From an uncultured delta proteobacterium (GTDB lineage: Bacteria; Desulfobacterota; WTBG01; CAIYCZ01): a DNA stretch of 16,716 nt. The stretch is taken from NCBI GenBank assembly GCA_903924805.1, contig CAIYCZ010000049.1, forward strand, positions 1 through 16,716. Direction: 5' to 3'. The notes under the pieces were generated by a model that worked only from the letters and a program-made list of their open reading frames with translations, was not told where the DNA came from and ran no database searches. Positions 1-6,976 of this stretch are shown in pieces. How positions within the stretch are numbered: position 1 is the stretch's first letter; the number at the start of each line of letters is the position of its first letter. The position numbers and the translations under genes are program-made.

Positions 1-1055
1 CTCACCTGACTGCTGCAGGAAATACTACCATGGCCCACATCCTGGTGGGATTAGACCCCAAATACATCCGTGAGGCCCCGTATACCCCTGTTGCCAATTT
101 TATCCCCCCGGTGCGTGCTATCCGCCTCGGGCTGGACGTTGATGATTATGTCTATATCTATACCTTTCCATCAGTTGCAAGCTATGTGGGCGGTGACATT
201 GTCTCGGGAGTGCTCGGTTCCGGGGTGTATCAGCGCACAGAGCTTACCCTGTATATCGACATAGGCACTAATGGCGAGATAGTGGTCGGCAATCAGGACT
301 GGCTTATGACTGCCTCATGTTCCGCAGGCCCGGCGTTTGAGGGCGGCGGGCTTAAGTGCGGGATGCGGGCGATGCCGGGAGCGATTGAAGGATTTAAGCT
401 TAACCCTAAAACGTTTGAGCCCATGATTTTAACCATCGGTATGGTCAAGCCCAGAGGTATCTGCGGTTCAGGTGCAATCAACATCCTTGCCGAATTTTTA
501 GAAAAAGGGATAATAGATCAAAACGGAAAATTCAATCGTAACGGTAAAACCAGGCGTATCCGGGAAGGCCCGGATGGCATGGAGTATGTCATTTCCCTGA
601 AAGAAGATACGGGACGGGAAGAGGATGTTGTTATCACAGAAGCTGATATTGATAATCTGATGCGGGCGAAAGCTGCCATGTTTGCCGGCTATCAGTCATT
701 GCTCGCGAAAGCAGGGCTCACCTTTCAGGACCTTGAGAAAGTCATCATTGCCGGCGCCTTTGGCGATTTCATAGATCTTGATAAAGCAATAACCATAGGG
801 CTGTTACCGGAAATTCCCCTTGAGCGATACGTATTTATCGGCAACGGGTCGCTTCTCGGAGCCAGGCTCATATCTCTTTCAAATGAGCTGTTAGATGATG
901 CCGAACGCATTGCGCGGAAGATGACCAATATTGAGCTCAGCGAAGACCGTTTATTTATGGAAAATTATATTGCCGGGATATTTCTCCCGCATACTGATGC
1001 AAAGCTGTTCCCAAAGGTGGCCGCGCGGATTGCTGCTTCTGAAAAATGCCGTTGA
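1..1055 (+). CDS. acsV: Corrinoid-protein reductive activator, ASKHA (RACE/AcsV-like) family, 5'-truncated
   Basis: The reading frame is open from the left edge (first full codon at 3). The residues before the ATG at 30 (HLTAAGNTT) continue the family motif AGNTTM, so that ATG is internal and the true start lies upstream. About 350 residues are visible. They carry ASKHA ATPase motifs: the phosphate loop DIGTNGE (nt 258-278), a glycine-rich SAGPAFEGGG stretch, GICGSGAIN, and the adenosine-side motif IAGAFGDF followed by GNGSLLGA. Proteins of this family usually have an N-terminal [2Fe-2S] ferredoxin domain, here outside the window. They use ATP to reduce inactive Co(II) corrinoid proteins. Next to cooC and acsCD, the likely client is the corrinoid iron-sulfur protein AcsCD. 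Family assignment is firm. The acsV name is inferred from context; a RamA-like activator of another corrinoid protein is the alternative. Confidence 0.9.
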   Translation, partial: HLTAAGNTTMAHILVGLDPKYIREAPYTPVANFIPPVRAIRLGLDVDDYVYIYTFPSVASYVGGDIVSGVLGSGVYQRTELTLYIDIGTNGEIVVGNQDWLMTASCSAGPAFEGGGLKCGMRAMPGAIEGFKLNPKTFEPMILTIGMVKPRGICGSGAINILAEFLEKGIIDQNGKFNRNGKTRRIREGPDGMEYVISLKEDTGREEDVVITEADIDNLMRAKAAMFAGYQSLLAKAGLTFQDLEKVIIAGAFGDFIDLDKAITIGLLPEIPLERYVFIGNGSLLGARLISLSNELLDDAERIARKMTNIELSEDRLFMENYIAGIFLPHTDAKLFPKVAARIAASEKCR

Positions 1056-1114
1056 CCGCAGAAGCCACGGTGAGCGATCAGGGTCTATGCGGCTTTGCAT
1101 GCTGGAGTTAAAAC

Positions 1115-1870
1115 GTGAGTAAGATAGTTGCTGTTGCGGGAAAAGGCGGGACCGGAAAGACAACGGTTGCCAGTCTGTTAATACGGTACCTGCAGAATAG
1201 CGGGAAAACGCCGGTCTTGGCGGTCGATGCAGATCCTGACGCAAATCTTGCCGAAATGCTTGGCATGAAGGCAGAAAAAACGATTGGCGGTGCGCGGGAG
1301 GATTTTTTTGCCAGCAAGCTCGAGCTTCCTGCCGGAATGCCCAAGGAAGCCTACCTTGAAGTCAAGCTGCATGAGGTTATCGTTGAGGGGAAACATATTG
1401 ACCTTCTGGTCATGGGGAGGCCGGAGGGATCCGGCTGTTACTGTTATATTAATAATGCGCTGAGAAAATATCTTGAGGTCCTGGCGAAGAATTATCCCTA
1501 TGTCATAATAGATAATGAAGCGGGGCTGGAGCACTTAAGCAGGCGCACTACCCAGGATGTTGATATCCTGCTGATTGTCTCTGATTATTCATCCAACGGC
1601 GTCCGGGCAGCCAAACGCATTAAAGAGCTTGCCGAGGAGTTGAAACTCCGGGTAGGGAAGCAGTATCTCATGGTAAACGGGGCTCCGGAATCCCTGTCAG
1701 CGCATTTTACGGAAGAGGTGGAAAAAGCCGGTGTGCCGATGCTTGGTTCAGTTCCCCAAGATGACCTGATTCCCCGGTTTGAAATAGAGGAGAAACCGCT
1801 GACATCACTACCTGACAATTCAGCGGCGGTCGTTGCGGTACAGCAGATGGCACAGAAGCTGTTTACATGA
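1115..1870 (+). CDS. cooC: CODH nickel-insertion ATPase CooC
   Basis: A 251-residue cytoplasmic P-loop ATPase of the MinD/ParA type. The N-terminus has the deviant Walker A loop GKGGTGKTT (residues 9-17), followed by the VDADPDANL segment at 37-45. The CooC signature Cys-X-Cys is present (C108 and C110 in GSGCYCYINNALR), which in the family binds nickel at the dimer interface. The DNEAGLEHLSRR segment (133-144) is also typical. Its known role is ATP-dependent nickel loading of the CODH C-cluster and/or the ACS A-cluster. The start is GTG, with GGAG at 1104-1107 seven bases upstream. It lies 59 bp after the activator gene and a few genes before cooS and acsB, its expected clients. Length is normal for the family. 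Confidence 0.95.
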   Translation: MSKIVAVAGKGGTGKTTVASLLIRYLQNSGKTPVLAVDADPDANLAEMLGMKAEKTIGGAREDFFASKLELPAGMPKEAYLEVKLHEVIVEGKHIDLLVMGRPEGSGCYCYINNALRKYLEVLAKNYPYVIIDNEAGLEHLSRRTTQDVDILLIVSDYSSNGVRAAKRIKELAEELKLRVGKQYLMVNGAPESLSAHFTEEVEKAGVPMLGSVPQDDLIPRFEIEEKPLTSLPDNSAAVVAVQQMAQKLFT

Positions 1871-1884
1871 AAATTAAGGGTATA

Positions 1885-2024
1885 GATTTTAAATTCCAAA
1901 ATCCGAAGCTGCACATCCTAAACAATATCAAATTTCAAAACACCACTGGGTAAAACAGCCGAGGACTTAATTATTAAAACTCAGGACTTGTTTGGGATTC
2001 AGATATTAGAATTCAGGATTTTTT
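1885..2024. repeat. Imperfect intergenic inverted repeat between cooC and folD
   Basis: This A/T-rich gap is written in short related words. The left side (about 1886-1943) repeats variants of AAATCC, ATCCTAAACAA and AATTTCAAAA. The right side (about 1987-2022) holds their approximate reverse complements, such as CTTGTTTGGGATT and GAATTCAGGATTTT. Spacing is near 8 nt in parts. Pairing is imperfect and no poly-T tract follows a tight stem, so I do not call it a terminator. It resembles the clearer palindromes in the later acs gaps. Confidence 0.4.
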
Positions 2025-2036
2025 CCTATGTTGCAC

Positions 2037-2052
2037 AGGAGGGGATACTACG
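2037..2052 (+). promoter_or_regulatory. Strong Shine-Dalgarno placed in front of an ACG codon (folD start)
   Basis: AGGAGG at 2037-2042 is a near-perfect anti-16S match. Seven bases downstream, at 2050, is ACG, in frame with folD and directly followed by codons for TAKIISGTEIA, the family's normal N-terminus. No ATG, GTG or TTG occurs in this frame between the upstream stop (1975) and the GTG at 2146. The site therefore decides the start. Confidence 0.7.
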
Positions 2053-2958
2053 ACAGCGAAAATAATCAGTGGGACAGAGATTGCTTCTCAAATCAGAGAA
2101 GAGATTAAAGCTGAAGCAGCACGTTTAAAAGAGAAATATAATGTAGTGCCGGGGCTTGTTACCATTCTGGTTGGCAACAACCCTGCTTCTGTGAGCTATG
2201 TGACAGGCAAACAGAACACTGCCCACGAGCTCAATTTCTATTCTCTGCAGGACAATCAGCCGGAAGATATTACCGAACAGAAACTTCTGGAGATCATTAA
2301 CACGTACAATAAGGACCCGAAAATTCACGGCATCCTGGTACAGCTGCCGCTCCCCAGGCACATAGATGAAAAAAAGATATTAAATGCCATTGATCCTGAC
2401 AAGGATGTTGACGGTTTTCACCCGATAAATGTTGGCCGGCTTATGATTGGCGGCAAGGAGGCTAAATATCTTCCCTGTACCCCCGCCGGCATCCAGCAGT
2501 TGATCGTCAGATCCGGTGTCCCCGTTGAAGGAGCTGAAGTGGTAGTGGTGGGGCGCTCAAATATCGTCGGCAAGCCAATTGCCAACATCCTGCTGCAGAA
2601 GGCTCCCGGCGCGAATGCCACCGTGACCATTGCCCACACCGCAACCAAAGACCTGGCCGGCCACTGCAGGCGGGCAGATATTCTGATTGTGGCAGCAGGA
2701 GTCCCCGGTCTGGTTAAGCCGGAGTGGATCAAGCCGGGCGCCTGTGTCATTGATGTCGGGGTTAACCGGGTGGGAGAAAAGATAAGCGAAAAGACCGGCA
2801 AAAAGATTGCCATCCTGCGCGGCGATGTTGACTTTGATGCGGCCAAAGAGATTGCCGGCTTTATAACGCCGGTACCGGGTGGCGTCGGCCCCATGACCAT
2901 CACCATGCTCATGGCAAATACGGTAAAGGCCGCAAAGTCTGCTGCAGGAATTGAATAA
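2050..2958 (+). CDS. folD: Bifunctional methylene-THF dehydrogenase / methenyl-THF cyclohydrolase FolD
   Basis: Catalyses the reversible NAD(P)-linked oxidation of 5,10-methylene-THF and hydrolysis of methenyl-THF to 10-formyl-THF, the middle steps of the methyl branch. Diagnostic segments are SVSYVTGK (the catalytic Tyr and Lys of the YXXXK motif), the dinucleotide-binding VVVGRSNIVGKPIA, and the C-terminal PVPGGVGPMTITMLMANT. From the ACG at 2050 the product is 302 residues, a normal FolD length, with a typical TAKIISGTEIASQIREEIK N-terminus. The first standard start, GTG at 2146, would remove about 32 conserved residues and lacks a positioned Shine-Dalgarno. ACG could be a genuine rare initiation codon or a T-to-C change or error in an original ATG (base 2051). 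It is followed by acsD after 116 bp containing a palindrome. Confidence 0.93.
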   Translation, partial: TTAKIISGTEIASQIREEIKAEAARLKEKYNVVPGLVTILVGNNPASVSYVTGKQNTAHELNFYSLQDNQPEDITEQKLLEIINTYNKDPKIHGILVQLPLPRHIDEKKILNAIDPDKDVDGFHPINVGRLMIGGKEAKYLPCTPAGIQQLIVRSGVPVEGAEVVVVGRSNIVGKPIANILLQKAPGANATVTIAHTATKDLAGHCRRADILIVAAGVPGLVKPEWIKPGACVIDVGVNRVGEKISEKTGKKIAILRGDVDFDAAKEIAGFITPVPGGVGPMTITMLMANTVKAAKSAAGIE

Positions 2959-2961
2959 ATT

Positions 2962-3062
2962 AAAAGGCACAGAGGCCAAGAGGTTAAGAGGTAAAAAGGC
3001 ATAGAATTTTTATCTTTCAACCTTTTAGCCTTTTAACCTATTTACCTATTAACCTAATTACC
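2962..3062. repeat. Period-8 palindromic repeat between folD and acsD
   Basis: The left arm is five consecutive degenerate 8-mers: AAAAGGCA, CAGAGGCC, AAGAGGTT, AAGAGGTA, AAAAGGCA (2962-3001). After a short A/T spacer the right arm is again 8-mers, complementary in style: CAACCTTT, TAGCCTTT, TAACCTAT, TTACCTAT, TAACCTAA (3018-3057), then TTACC. The arms form a long imperfect hairpin of about 40 bp. No T-tract follows. The acsD ribosome-binding site begins just downstream (3065). Confidence 0.75.
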
Positions 3063-3074
3063 AGTGAGGTTCCT

Positions 3075-4580
3075 ATGCCAGTTGAATTCCCAAAGCAACA
3101 GTATACGGGAAACATCAGAGAAATTAATCTCGGGAAAGGGGACAAGCAGTTACTGGTAGGCGGGGAAACAGCGTTTCCGTTCTATACCTTTGAGGGGAAA
3201 ATGCCCCATCCGCCAAAGATTGCCATCCAGGTGCTTGACTATACACCGGACGACTGGGCTGAGGCCTGCGTGGAGCCCTACCGCGACGTGCTGGGCGATC
3301 CGGTCGCCTGGGCGCGGAAAGCCCAGGATGAGTACGGCGCAGACATGATTCAGCTGTGGCTGAAGAGCACCGATCCCAACGGCTTGAACCGGCCTGCAGA
3401 TGAGGCAGCACAAACAGCAAAAGCGGTTGCCTCAGCAGTCTCGATTCCCGTTATCGTGTGGGGCTGCGCCAACGCGGACAAGGATGCAGAGGTGCTGAAA
3501 AAGGTTGCCGAGGTATGCGCCGGCATGAACATCATTATCGGGCCGGTGGTAGAGGCGAATCACAAGCAGCTCGGTGCCCAGGCCCTGGCCTATAACCTGA
3601 CCATTGTTGCCAATACGCCGATTGATATCAATCTGGCAAAGCAGCTCAACATCCTCCTCAATAATGTAGGCGTGCCGCTGGAAAAAATAATTGTTGATCC
3701 GACAACCGGTGGCCTGGGATACGGTCTTGAGTACACCTTCTCCGTCATGGAACGGATCCGTCAGGCAGCCCTGACGCAGAATGATGACAAGCTGCAGTGC
3801 CCGTTCCTGTGCAATTTTGCCGACGAGGTATGGAAGACCAAAGAGGCAAAATTGCCCTCTGACCCTAAAATGGGTGACGCCAAACAGCGTGGCGTACTCA
3901 TGGAGGCGATTACCGCGGTGACGGTGCTGCTTGCCGGTGCAGATATCCTGGTGATGCGCCACCCGGAAGCAATTGAACAGGTGCGAAATTATGTAGCAGA
4001 ACTGGGCGGCTTTGAGCGGCCACAGGCAGCGAAGAAGGCTGCCGCTGAAGCACGGGCTGTTGTACCGGCAGCACCCGCAGGTATCGCGGTATCCTCCATC
4101 GCAGAGTCTTTGAAGGAGGGCGCGCTGTGTAAAATTGTCCAGATCATGGACCTGCCGGTCAACCTTGCCCCCGGGCATGCCATTGCCCTGATCAAGAGCA
4201 TTGACCGGGAAGAAGCGGGAGATGGCCTGGTGCTGTTTCCCAAGGGTGCCGCAGGTGTTACTGAGAGCGCACCTGTTCAAACGGGAGCAGGTGCAGCAGC
4301 TAAAGAACAGCACAAAGAAGAATTCAAGCCCAGCCGCACCTGGGCGCCGCTTCAGGATCCGGCTGGTGATTATAAATATCAGCTTGAGGAAAAAGTTGAT
4401 TTTGCAGGGCGGCCGGTAAAACTTATTAAGGACAATTACGACCCCGGTGTCCCGGCAGAAAAAGAAGACTGGCGGAGCAGGGATGCTGACCGGGATGAAG
4501 CGCTGAAGCAGGTAAAGACCAGCCTGCGCTACTGGTACGCGGAAAGTTACGGCAGCGAGAAGAGGAAGAAACCAGCTTAA
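3075..4580 (+). CDS. acsD: Corrinoid iron-sulfur protein small subunit AcsD (CdhD), C-terminally extended
   Basis: A 501-residue protein. Residues 1 to about 315 form the TIM-barrel CFeSP small subunit: FPFYTFEGKMPHPPKIA (35-51), a DMIQLWLKSTDPNG strand (90-103), VIVWGCANADKD, and a C-terminal barrel segment GADILVMRHPEAI (288-300). With AcsC it forms the heterodimer that carries the cobalamin methyl group between AcsE and AcsB. After an Ala-rich linker (316-340) there is an extension to residue 501, with a hydrophobic segment (340-395) and a charged tail. The Moorella-type protein is, from memory, only a little over 300 residues. I cannot assign a function to the extension; it may be standard in this lineage. 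ATG 3075 is preceded by TGAGGT at 3065-3070. The next gene, cooS, is 300 bp downstream. Confidence 0.94.
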   Translation: MPVEFPKQQYTGNIREINLGKGDKQLLVGGETAFPFYTFEGKMPHPPKIAIQVLDYTPDDWAEACVEPYRDVLGDPVAWARKAQDEYGADMIQLWLKSTDPNGLNRPADEAAQTAKAVASAVSIPVIVWGCANADKDAEVLKKVAEVCAGMNIIIGPVVEANHKQLGAQALAYNLTIVANTPIDINLAKQLNILLNNVGVPLEKIIVDPTTGGLGYGLEYTFSVMERIRQAALTQNDDKLQCPFLCNFADEVWKTKEAKLPSDPKMGDAKQRGVLMEAITAVTVLLAGADILVMRHPEAIEQVRNYVAELGGFERPQAAKKAAAEARAVVPAAPAGIAVSSIAESLKEGALCKIVQIMDLPVNLAPGHAIALIKSIDREEAGDGLVLFPKGAAGVTESAPVQTGAGAAAKEQHKEEFKPSRTWAPLQDPAGDYKYQLEEKVDFAGRPVKLIKDNYDPGVPAEKEDWRSRDADRDEALKQVKTSLRYWYAESYGSEKRKKPA

Positions 4581-4626
4581 AAAATAAATCCTAAATCCTA
4601 GCCAAAGATATTTGAAATTTCATAGT

Positions 4627-4740
4627 GCGAAGGCATTCGGATCGATTGCTGCGGGCTAAATGCTCGCAAGGCAAGTCTGCATTATATAGCACAAAGCATT
4701 CGCTCGCACCGCCCTTGCTGTTCTCACCGCATGCCTTCGC
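4627..4740. repeat. 114-bp unit with perfect 10-bp terminal inverted repeats
   Basis: GCGAAGGCAT at 4627-4636 is the exact reverse complement of ATGCCTTCGC at 4731-4740. Between them the sequence is visibly more G/C-rich than its A/T-rich flanks and contains related words (ATGCTCGCAAGGC and TTCGCTCGCACCGC). GCAAGG near 4656 can also pair with CCCTTGC near 4712. It has no coding content and no convincing target duplication. It could be a MITE/REP-like element or a structured RNA. The boundaries are supported by the sequence; the nature is not known. Confidence 0.45.
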
Positions 4741-4761
4741 CTGAAAAAACCGGTATAGTAA

Positions 4762-4782
4762 TCTGAGAGATGAATTCTCAGA
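4762..4782 (+). repeat. Small hairpin upstream of cooS
   Basis: TCTGAGA (4762-4768) and TCTCAGA (4776-4782) are exact reverse complements around a 7-nt loop. There is no T-tract. Function unknown; possible operator or leader hairpin. Confidence 0.35.
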
Positions 4783-4803
4783 CGTATATATGTAAGAATC
4801 TAA

Positions 4804-4821
4804 TCCCGAAAAATTTCGGGA
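4804..4821. repeat. Near-perfect palindrome in the cooS leader
   Basis: TCCCGAAA (4804-4811) and TTTCGGGA (4814-4821) are exact reverse complements separated by AA. It lies 60 bp before the cooS start. The two-base centre makes it a better candidate for a dimeric protein-binding palindrome than for an RNA hairpin, but no regulator can be named. Confidence 0.4.
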
Positions 4822-4866
4822 CAAAACTGTTGAGGATTTCGCTATTCGAATTTAGAGATTTACCAT

Positions 4867-4876
4867 GGAGGTAACA
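4867..4876 (+). promoter_or_regulatory. cooS ribosome-binding site, identical 10-mer to that of acsB
   Basis: GGAGGTAACA, with eight bases between GGAGGT and the ATG at 4881. The same 10-mer precedes acsB at 6964-6973. It fixes the cooS start at 4881. Confidence 0.8.
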
Positions 4877-4880
4877 TACA

Positions 4881-6866
4881 ATGGCACAAAAACAGGACAA
4901 GGATACCGGAAAAGAAAAAGCCCCGGAGAAGCTGCTCAGCGTATGTGACGCAACCCTTCACATGATCGGAAAAGCGCGCAAGGAGGGTATTTCAACTGCC
5001 TTTGACCGGGCGGAATCCATGAAGGCCTGTCCGATTGGCGCTGATGGGAGCTGCTGCAAAAATTGTGCGATGGGTCCCTGCCGGGTACCCGCGACCAAGA
5101 AGGGTGAAGAGCCCGACAAGGTTGGTGTGTGCGGAGCTACACCTGCCACCATTGCCGCCCGGAACTTTGCCCGGATGGTGGCTGCCGGCTCTTCCGCCCA
5201 CTGCGACCACGCCCGCGGCGTCGCCGCGGTGTTTCTTCTGGCAGCGCAGGGGAAGATACCCGGCTACGGCATAAAGGATGTGCAGAAGCTTCTGCAACTG
5301 GGCATGGATTTTGGCCTTGATGTGGAAAAGATGACGTTACAGGAGATTGCCATAAAGGTTGGAGAGCTGTGTGCTGCAGAGTTTGGCAAGCAGGAAGGCG
5401 ACCTGGTATTTACCAGGCGCGCGCCGCTGAAGCGGCAGGAACTGTGGCGCAAGAACAACCTGATGCCGCGCGGCATTGACCGCGAGATCGTGGATCTCAT
5501 GCACCGCACCCACATGGGCGTTGACCAGGACTATCAGAATCTCATTACCCAGGCAGGTCGGGTGGCGCTCGTCGATGGCTGGGGCGGCTCCATGATTGCC
5601 ACCGAACTGCAGGATATCATGTTCGGCACCCCGGTTCCTATTACCGGTACTATTAACCTCGGGGTTCTCAAGCAGGATGAGGTGAACATCATCGTGCACG
5701 GCCACGACCCGCTGATTGCAGAGATGGTAGTGGTTGCATGCCAGGACCCGGAGATGATCGCCCTGGCCAAGGCGCAGGGTGCCAAGGGAATTAACCTTGC
5801 CGGCATGTGCTGCACGGCAAACGAGGTGCTCATGCGCCACGGGATACCCATTGCCGGTAATTTTCTGCAGCAGGAGCTTGCCATCATCACCGGCGTGGTT
5901 GATGCCATGGTGGTGGATGTGCAGTGCGAGATGCAGTCCATCCATCAAGTTGCCGAATGCTTCCATACGGAAATTATTACCACTTCACCGAAAGCAAAAA
6001 TTGAAGGTGCTACGCATATTGAGTTTGATGAGCACGACGCGATCAACTCGGCAAAGAAAATTGTCACGGCAGCAATTGCGCGGTTTCCGAAACGCAAGGG
6101 CAAGGCAGACATTCCCAGGGAAACCAGTCAGATGGTCGTAGGGTTTTCCCATGAGACCATAAACTATCTCCTCGGCGGTTCATTCCGTGCATCATACCGG
6201 CCGCTGAACGACAACATCATCGGCGGCCGCATCCGCGGCATTGCCGGTGTGGTGGGCTGCAATAATGCGCGCACCGTGCACGATCAGTCACATCTGGTTT
6301 TGATAAAAGAGCTGATCAAAAATGATGTTATCGTTCTTACCACCGGCTGCAGCGCCATGGCATGCGGCAAGGCAGGACTGCTTACGCCGGAGGCGGCCAA
6401 GTATTGTGGCTCCGGATTGGCCGAGGTCTGCGAGGCGGTTGGTATCCCGCCGGTACTGCACATGGGCTCCTGCGTTGACAACAGCCGGATATTAATTGCA
6501 GCATCAGCAGTAGTGAAGGAAGGCGGCCTCGGCGACGATATATCCGACCTGCCGGCCGCAGGGTGCGCCCCTGAATGGATGAGTGAAAAAGCGATTGCCA
6601 TCGGCCATTACTTTGTTGCTTCCGGCGTTTATACCATATTCGGTGTCACGTTCCCGACCACGGGCAGCAAAGTGGTGACTGACTATTTATTCCAGGAACT
6701 TGAAGAGAAGTGGGGTGGCATGTGGGGTTTTGCCAAAGACCCTCTGGAAATGGCGCGGATGATGATAGCCCACATTGACAAGAAGCGCAAAGCACTGGGT
6801 ATTGACAAGGCACGGGAACGCGTGCTGTTTGATATGGCGATGCGCCGGGAACTGGACGCAGTGTAA
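4881..6866 (+). CDS. cooS: Ni-Fe carbon monoxide dehydrogenase catalytic subunit (CooS/AcsA)
   Basis: A 661-residue protein that interconverts CO2 and CO, the carbonyl source for acetyl-CoA synthase. The D- and B-cluster cysteines are at C50, C58, C59, C62, C67 and C84 (CPIG, CCKNC, GPCR, GVCGA). The first five match the spacing I recall for the Moorella enzyme. C-cluster ligands are in HGHDP (H275), GMCCTANE (C310/C311), VQCEM (C349), VGCNN (C460), TTGCSA (C490) and MGSCVDNSR (C531). All expected ligand motifs are present, so it should be active. Sitting directly before acsB, it is probably the ACS-associated form (AcsA) rather than a stand-alone CODH. It is preceded by a 300-bp gap and followed by a hairpin with a T-tract. 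Length is normal. Confidence 0.97.
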   Translation: MAQKQDKDTGKEKAPEKLLSVCDATLHMIGKARKEGISTAFDRAESMKACPIGADGSCCKNCAMGPCRVPATKKGEEPDKVGVCGATPATIAARNFARMVAAGSSAHCDHARGVAAVFLLAAQGKIPGYGIKDVQKLLQLGMDFGLDVEKMTLQEIAIKVGELCAAEFGKQEGDLVFTRRAPLKRQELWRKNNLMPRGIDREIVDLMHRTHMGVDQDYQNLITQAGRVALVDGWGGSMIATELQDIMFGTPVPITGTINLGVLKQDEVNIIVHGHDPLIAEMVVVACQDPEMIALAKAQGAKGINLAGMCCTANEVLMRHGIPIAGNFLQQELAIITGVVDAMVVDVQCEMQSIHQVAECFHTEIITTSPKAKIEGATHIEFDEHDAINSAKKIVTAAIARFPKRKGKADIPRETSQMVVGFSHETINYLLGGSFRASYRPLNDNIIGGRIRGIAGVVGCNNARTVHDQSHLVLIKELIKNDVIVLTTGCSAMACGKAGLLTPEAAKYCGSGLAEVCEAVGIPPVLHMGSCVDNSRILIAASAVVKEGGLGDDISDLPAAGCAPEWMSEKAIAIGHYFVASGVYTIFGVTFPTTGSKVVTDYLFQELEEKWGGMWGFAKDPLEMARMMIAHIDKKRKALGIDKARERVLFDMAMRRELDAV

Positions 6867-6870
6867 ACCA

Positions 6871-6954
6871 GTAATGAGTGCTGAGTAACGAGTGCTGAAG
6901 TAACGAGTAATAAATATTTTATTTTACTCAGTACTCAGCACCCAGCACTTTTTT
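6871..6954 (+). terminator. Period-7 palindrome followed by T6, between cooS and acsB
   Basis: The left arm is heptamers GTAATGA, GTGCTGA, GTAACGA, GTGCTGA, then GTAACGA and GTAATAA after one extra A (6871-6912). The right arm is TTACTCA, GTACTCA, GCACCCA, GCACTTT (6924-6951). The arms are complementary (AGTGCTG at 6877-6883 with CAGCACT at 6943-6949, minor mismatches further in), and six T residues follow at 6949-6954. This fits a Rho-independent terminator or attenuator. Since acsB follows at 6977 with its own ribosome-binding site, partial read-through or an RNA-stability role is likely. Strand is given as that of the operon. Confidence 0.55.
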
Positions 6955-6963
6955 ATAATAACA

Positions 6964-6973
6964 GGAGGTAACA
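6964..6973 (+). promoter_or_regulatory. acsB ribosome-binding site
   Basis: GGAGGTAACA, with seven bases between GGAGGT and the GTG at 6977. It is identical to the cooS site and supports GTG as the start codon. Confidence 0.8.
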
Positions 6974-6976
6974 ACC

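Larger units (their letters stand above)
4585..4862. repeat. Split inverted-repeat arms flanking the acsD-cooS gap
   Basis: The 300-bp gap starts with two tandem AAATCCT heptamers (4586-4599), then TAGCCAAAGATATTTGAAA. It ends with GGATTTCGCTATTCGAATTTAGAGATTTA (4834-4862), whose reverse complement starts TAAATCTCTAAATTC and so resembles the left arm TAAATCCTAAATCC. The arms look like the two halves of one palindrome of the type in the neighbouring gaps. They are separated by about 210 bp that hold the 4627-4740 unit and two small hairpins. Confidence 0.4.

Noticed and set aside
3432..4313. Long antisense frame opposite acsD (293 codons)
   Set aside because: A shadow of acsD codon bias, without family resemblance; the plus strand is unambiguously acsD.
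4622..4759. ATAGT on both sides of the 114-bp unit as a target-site duplication
   Set aside because: The right copy is 14 nt away from the terminal repeat, and a 5-bp match in A/T-rich sequence is easily chance.
4591..4824. Minus-strand 77-codon frame in the acsD-cooS gap
   Set aside because: It runs through the inverted-repeat unit and its palindromes, has no ribosome-binding site that I can see, and reads like translated repeat sequence.
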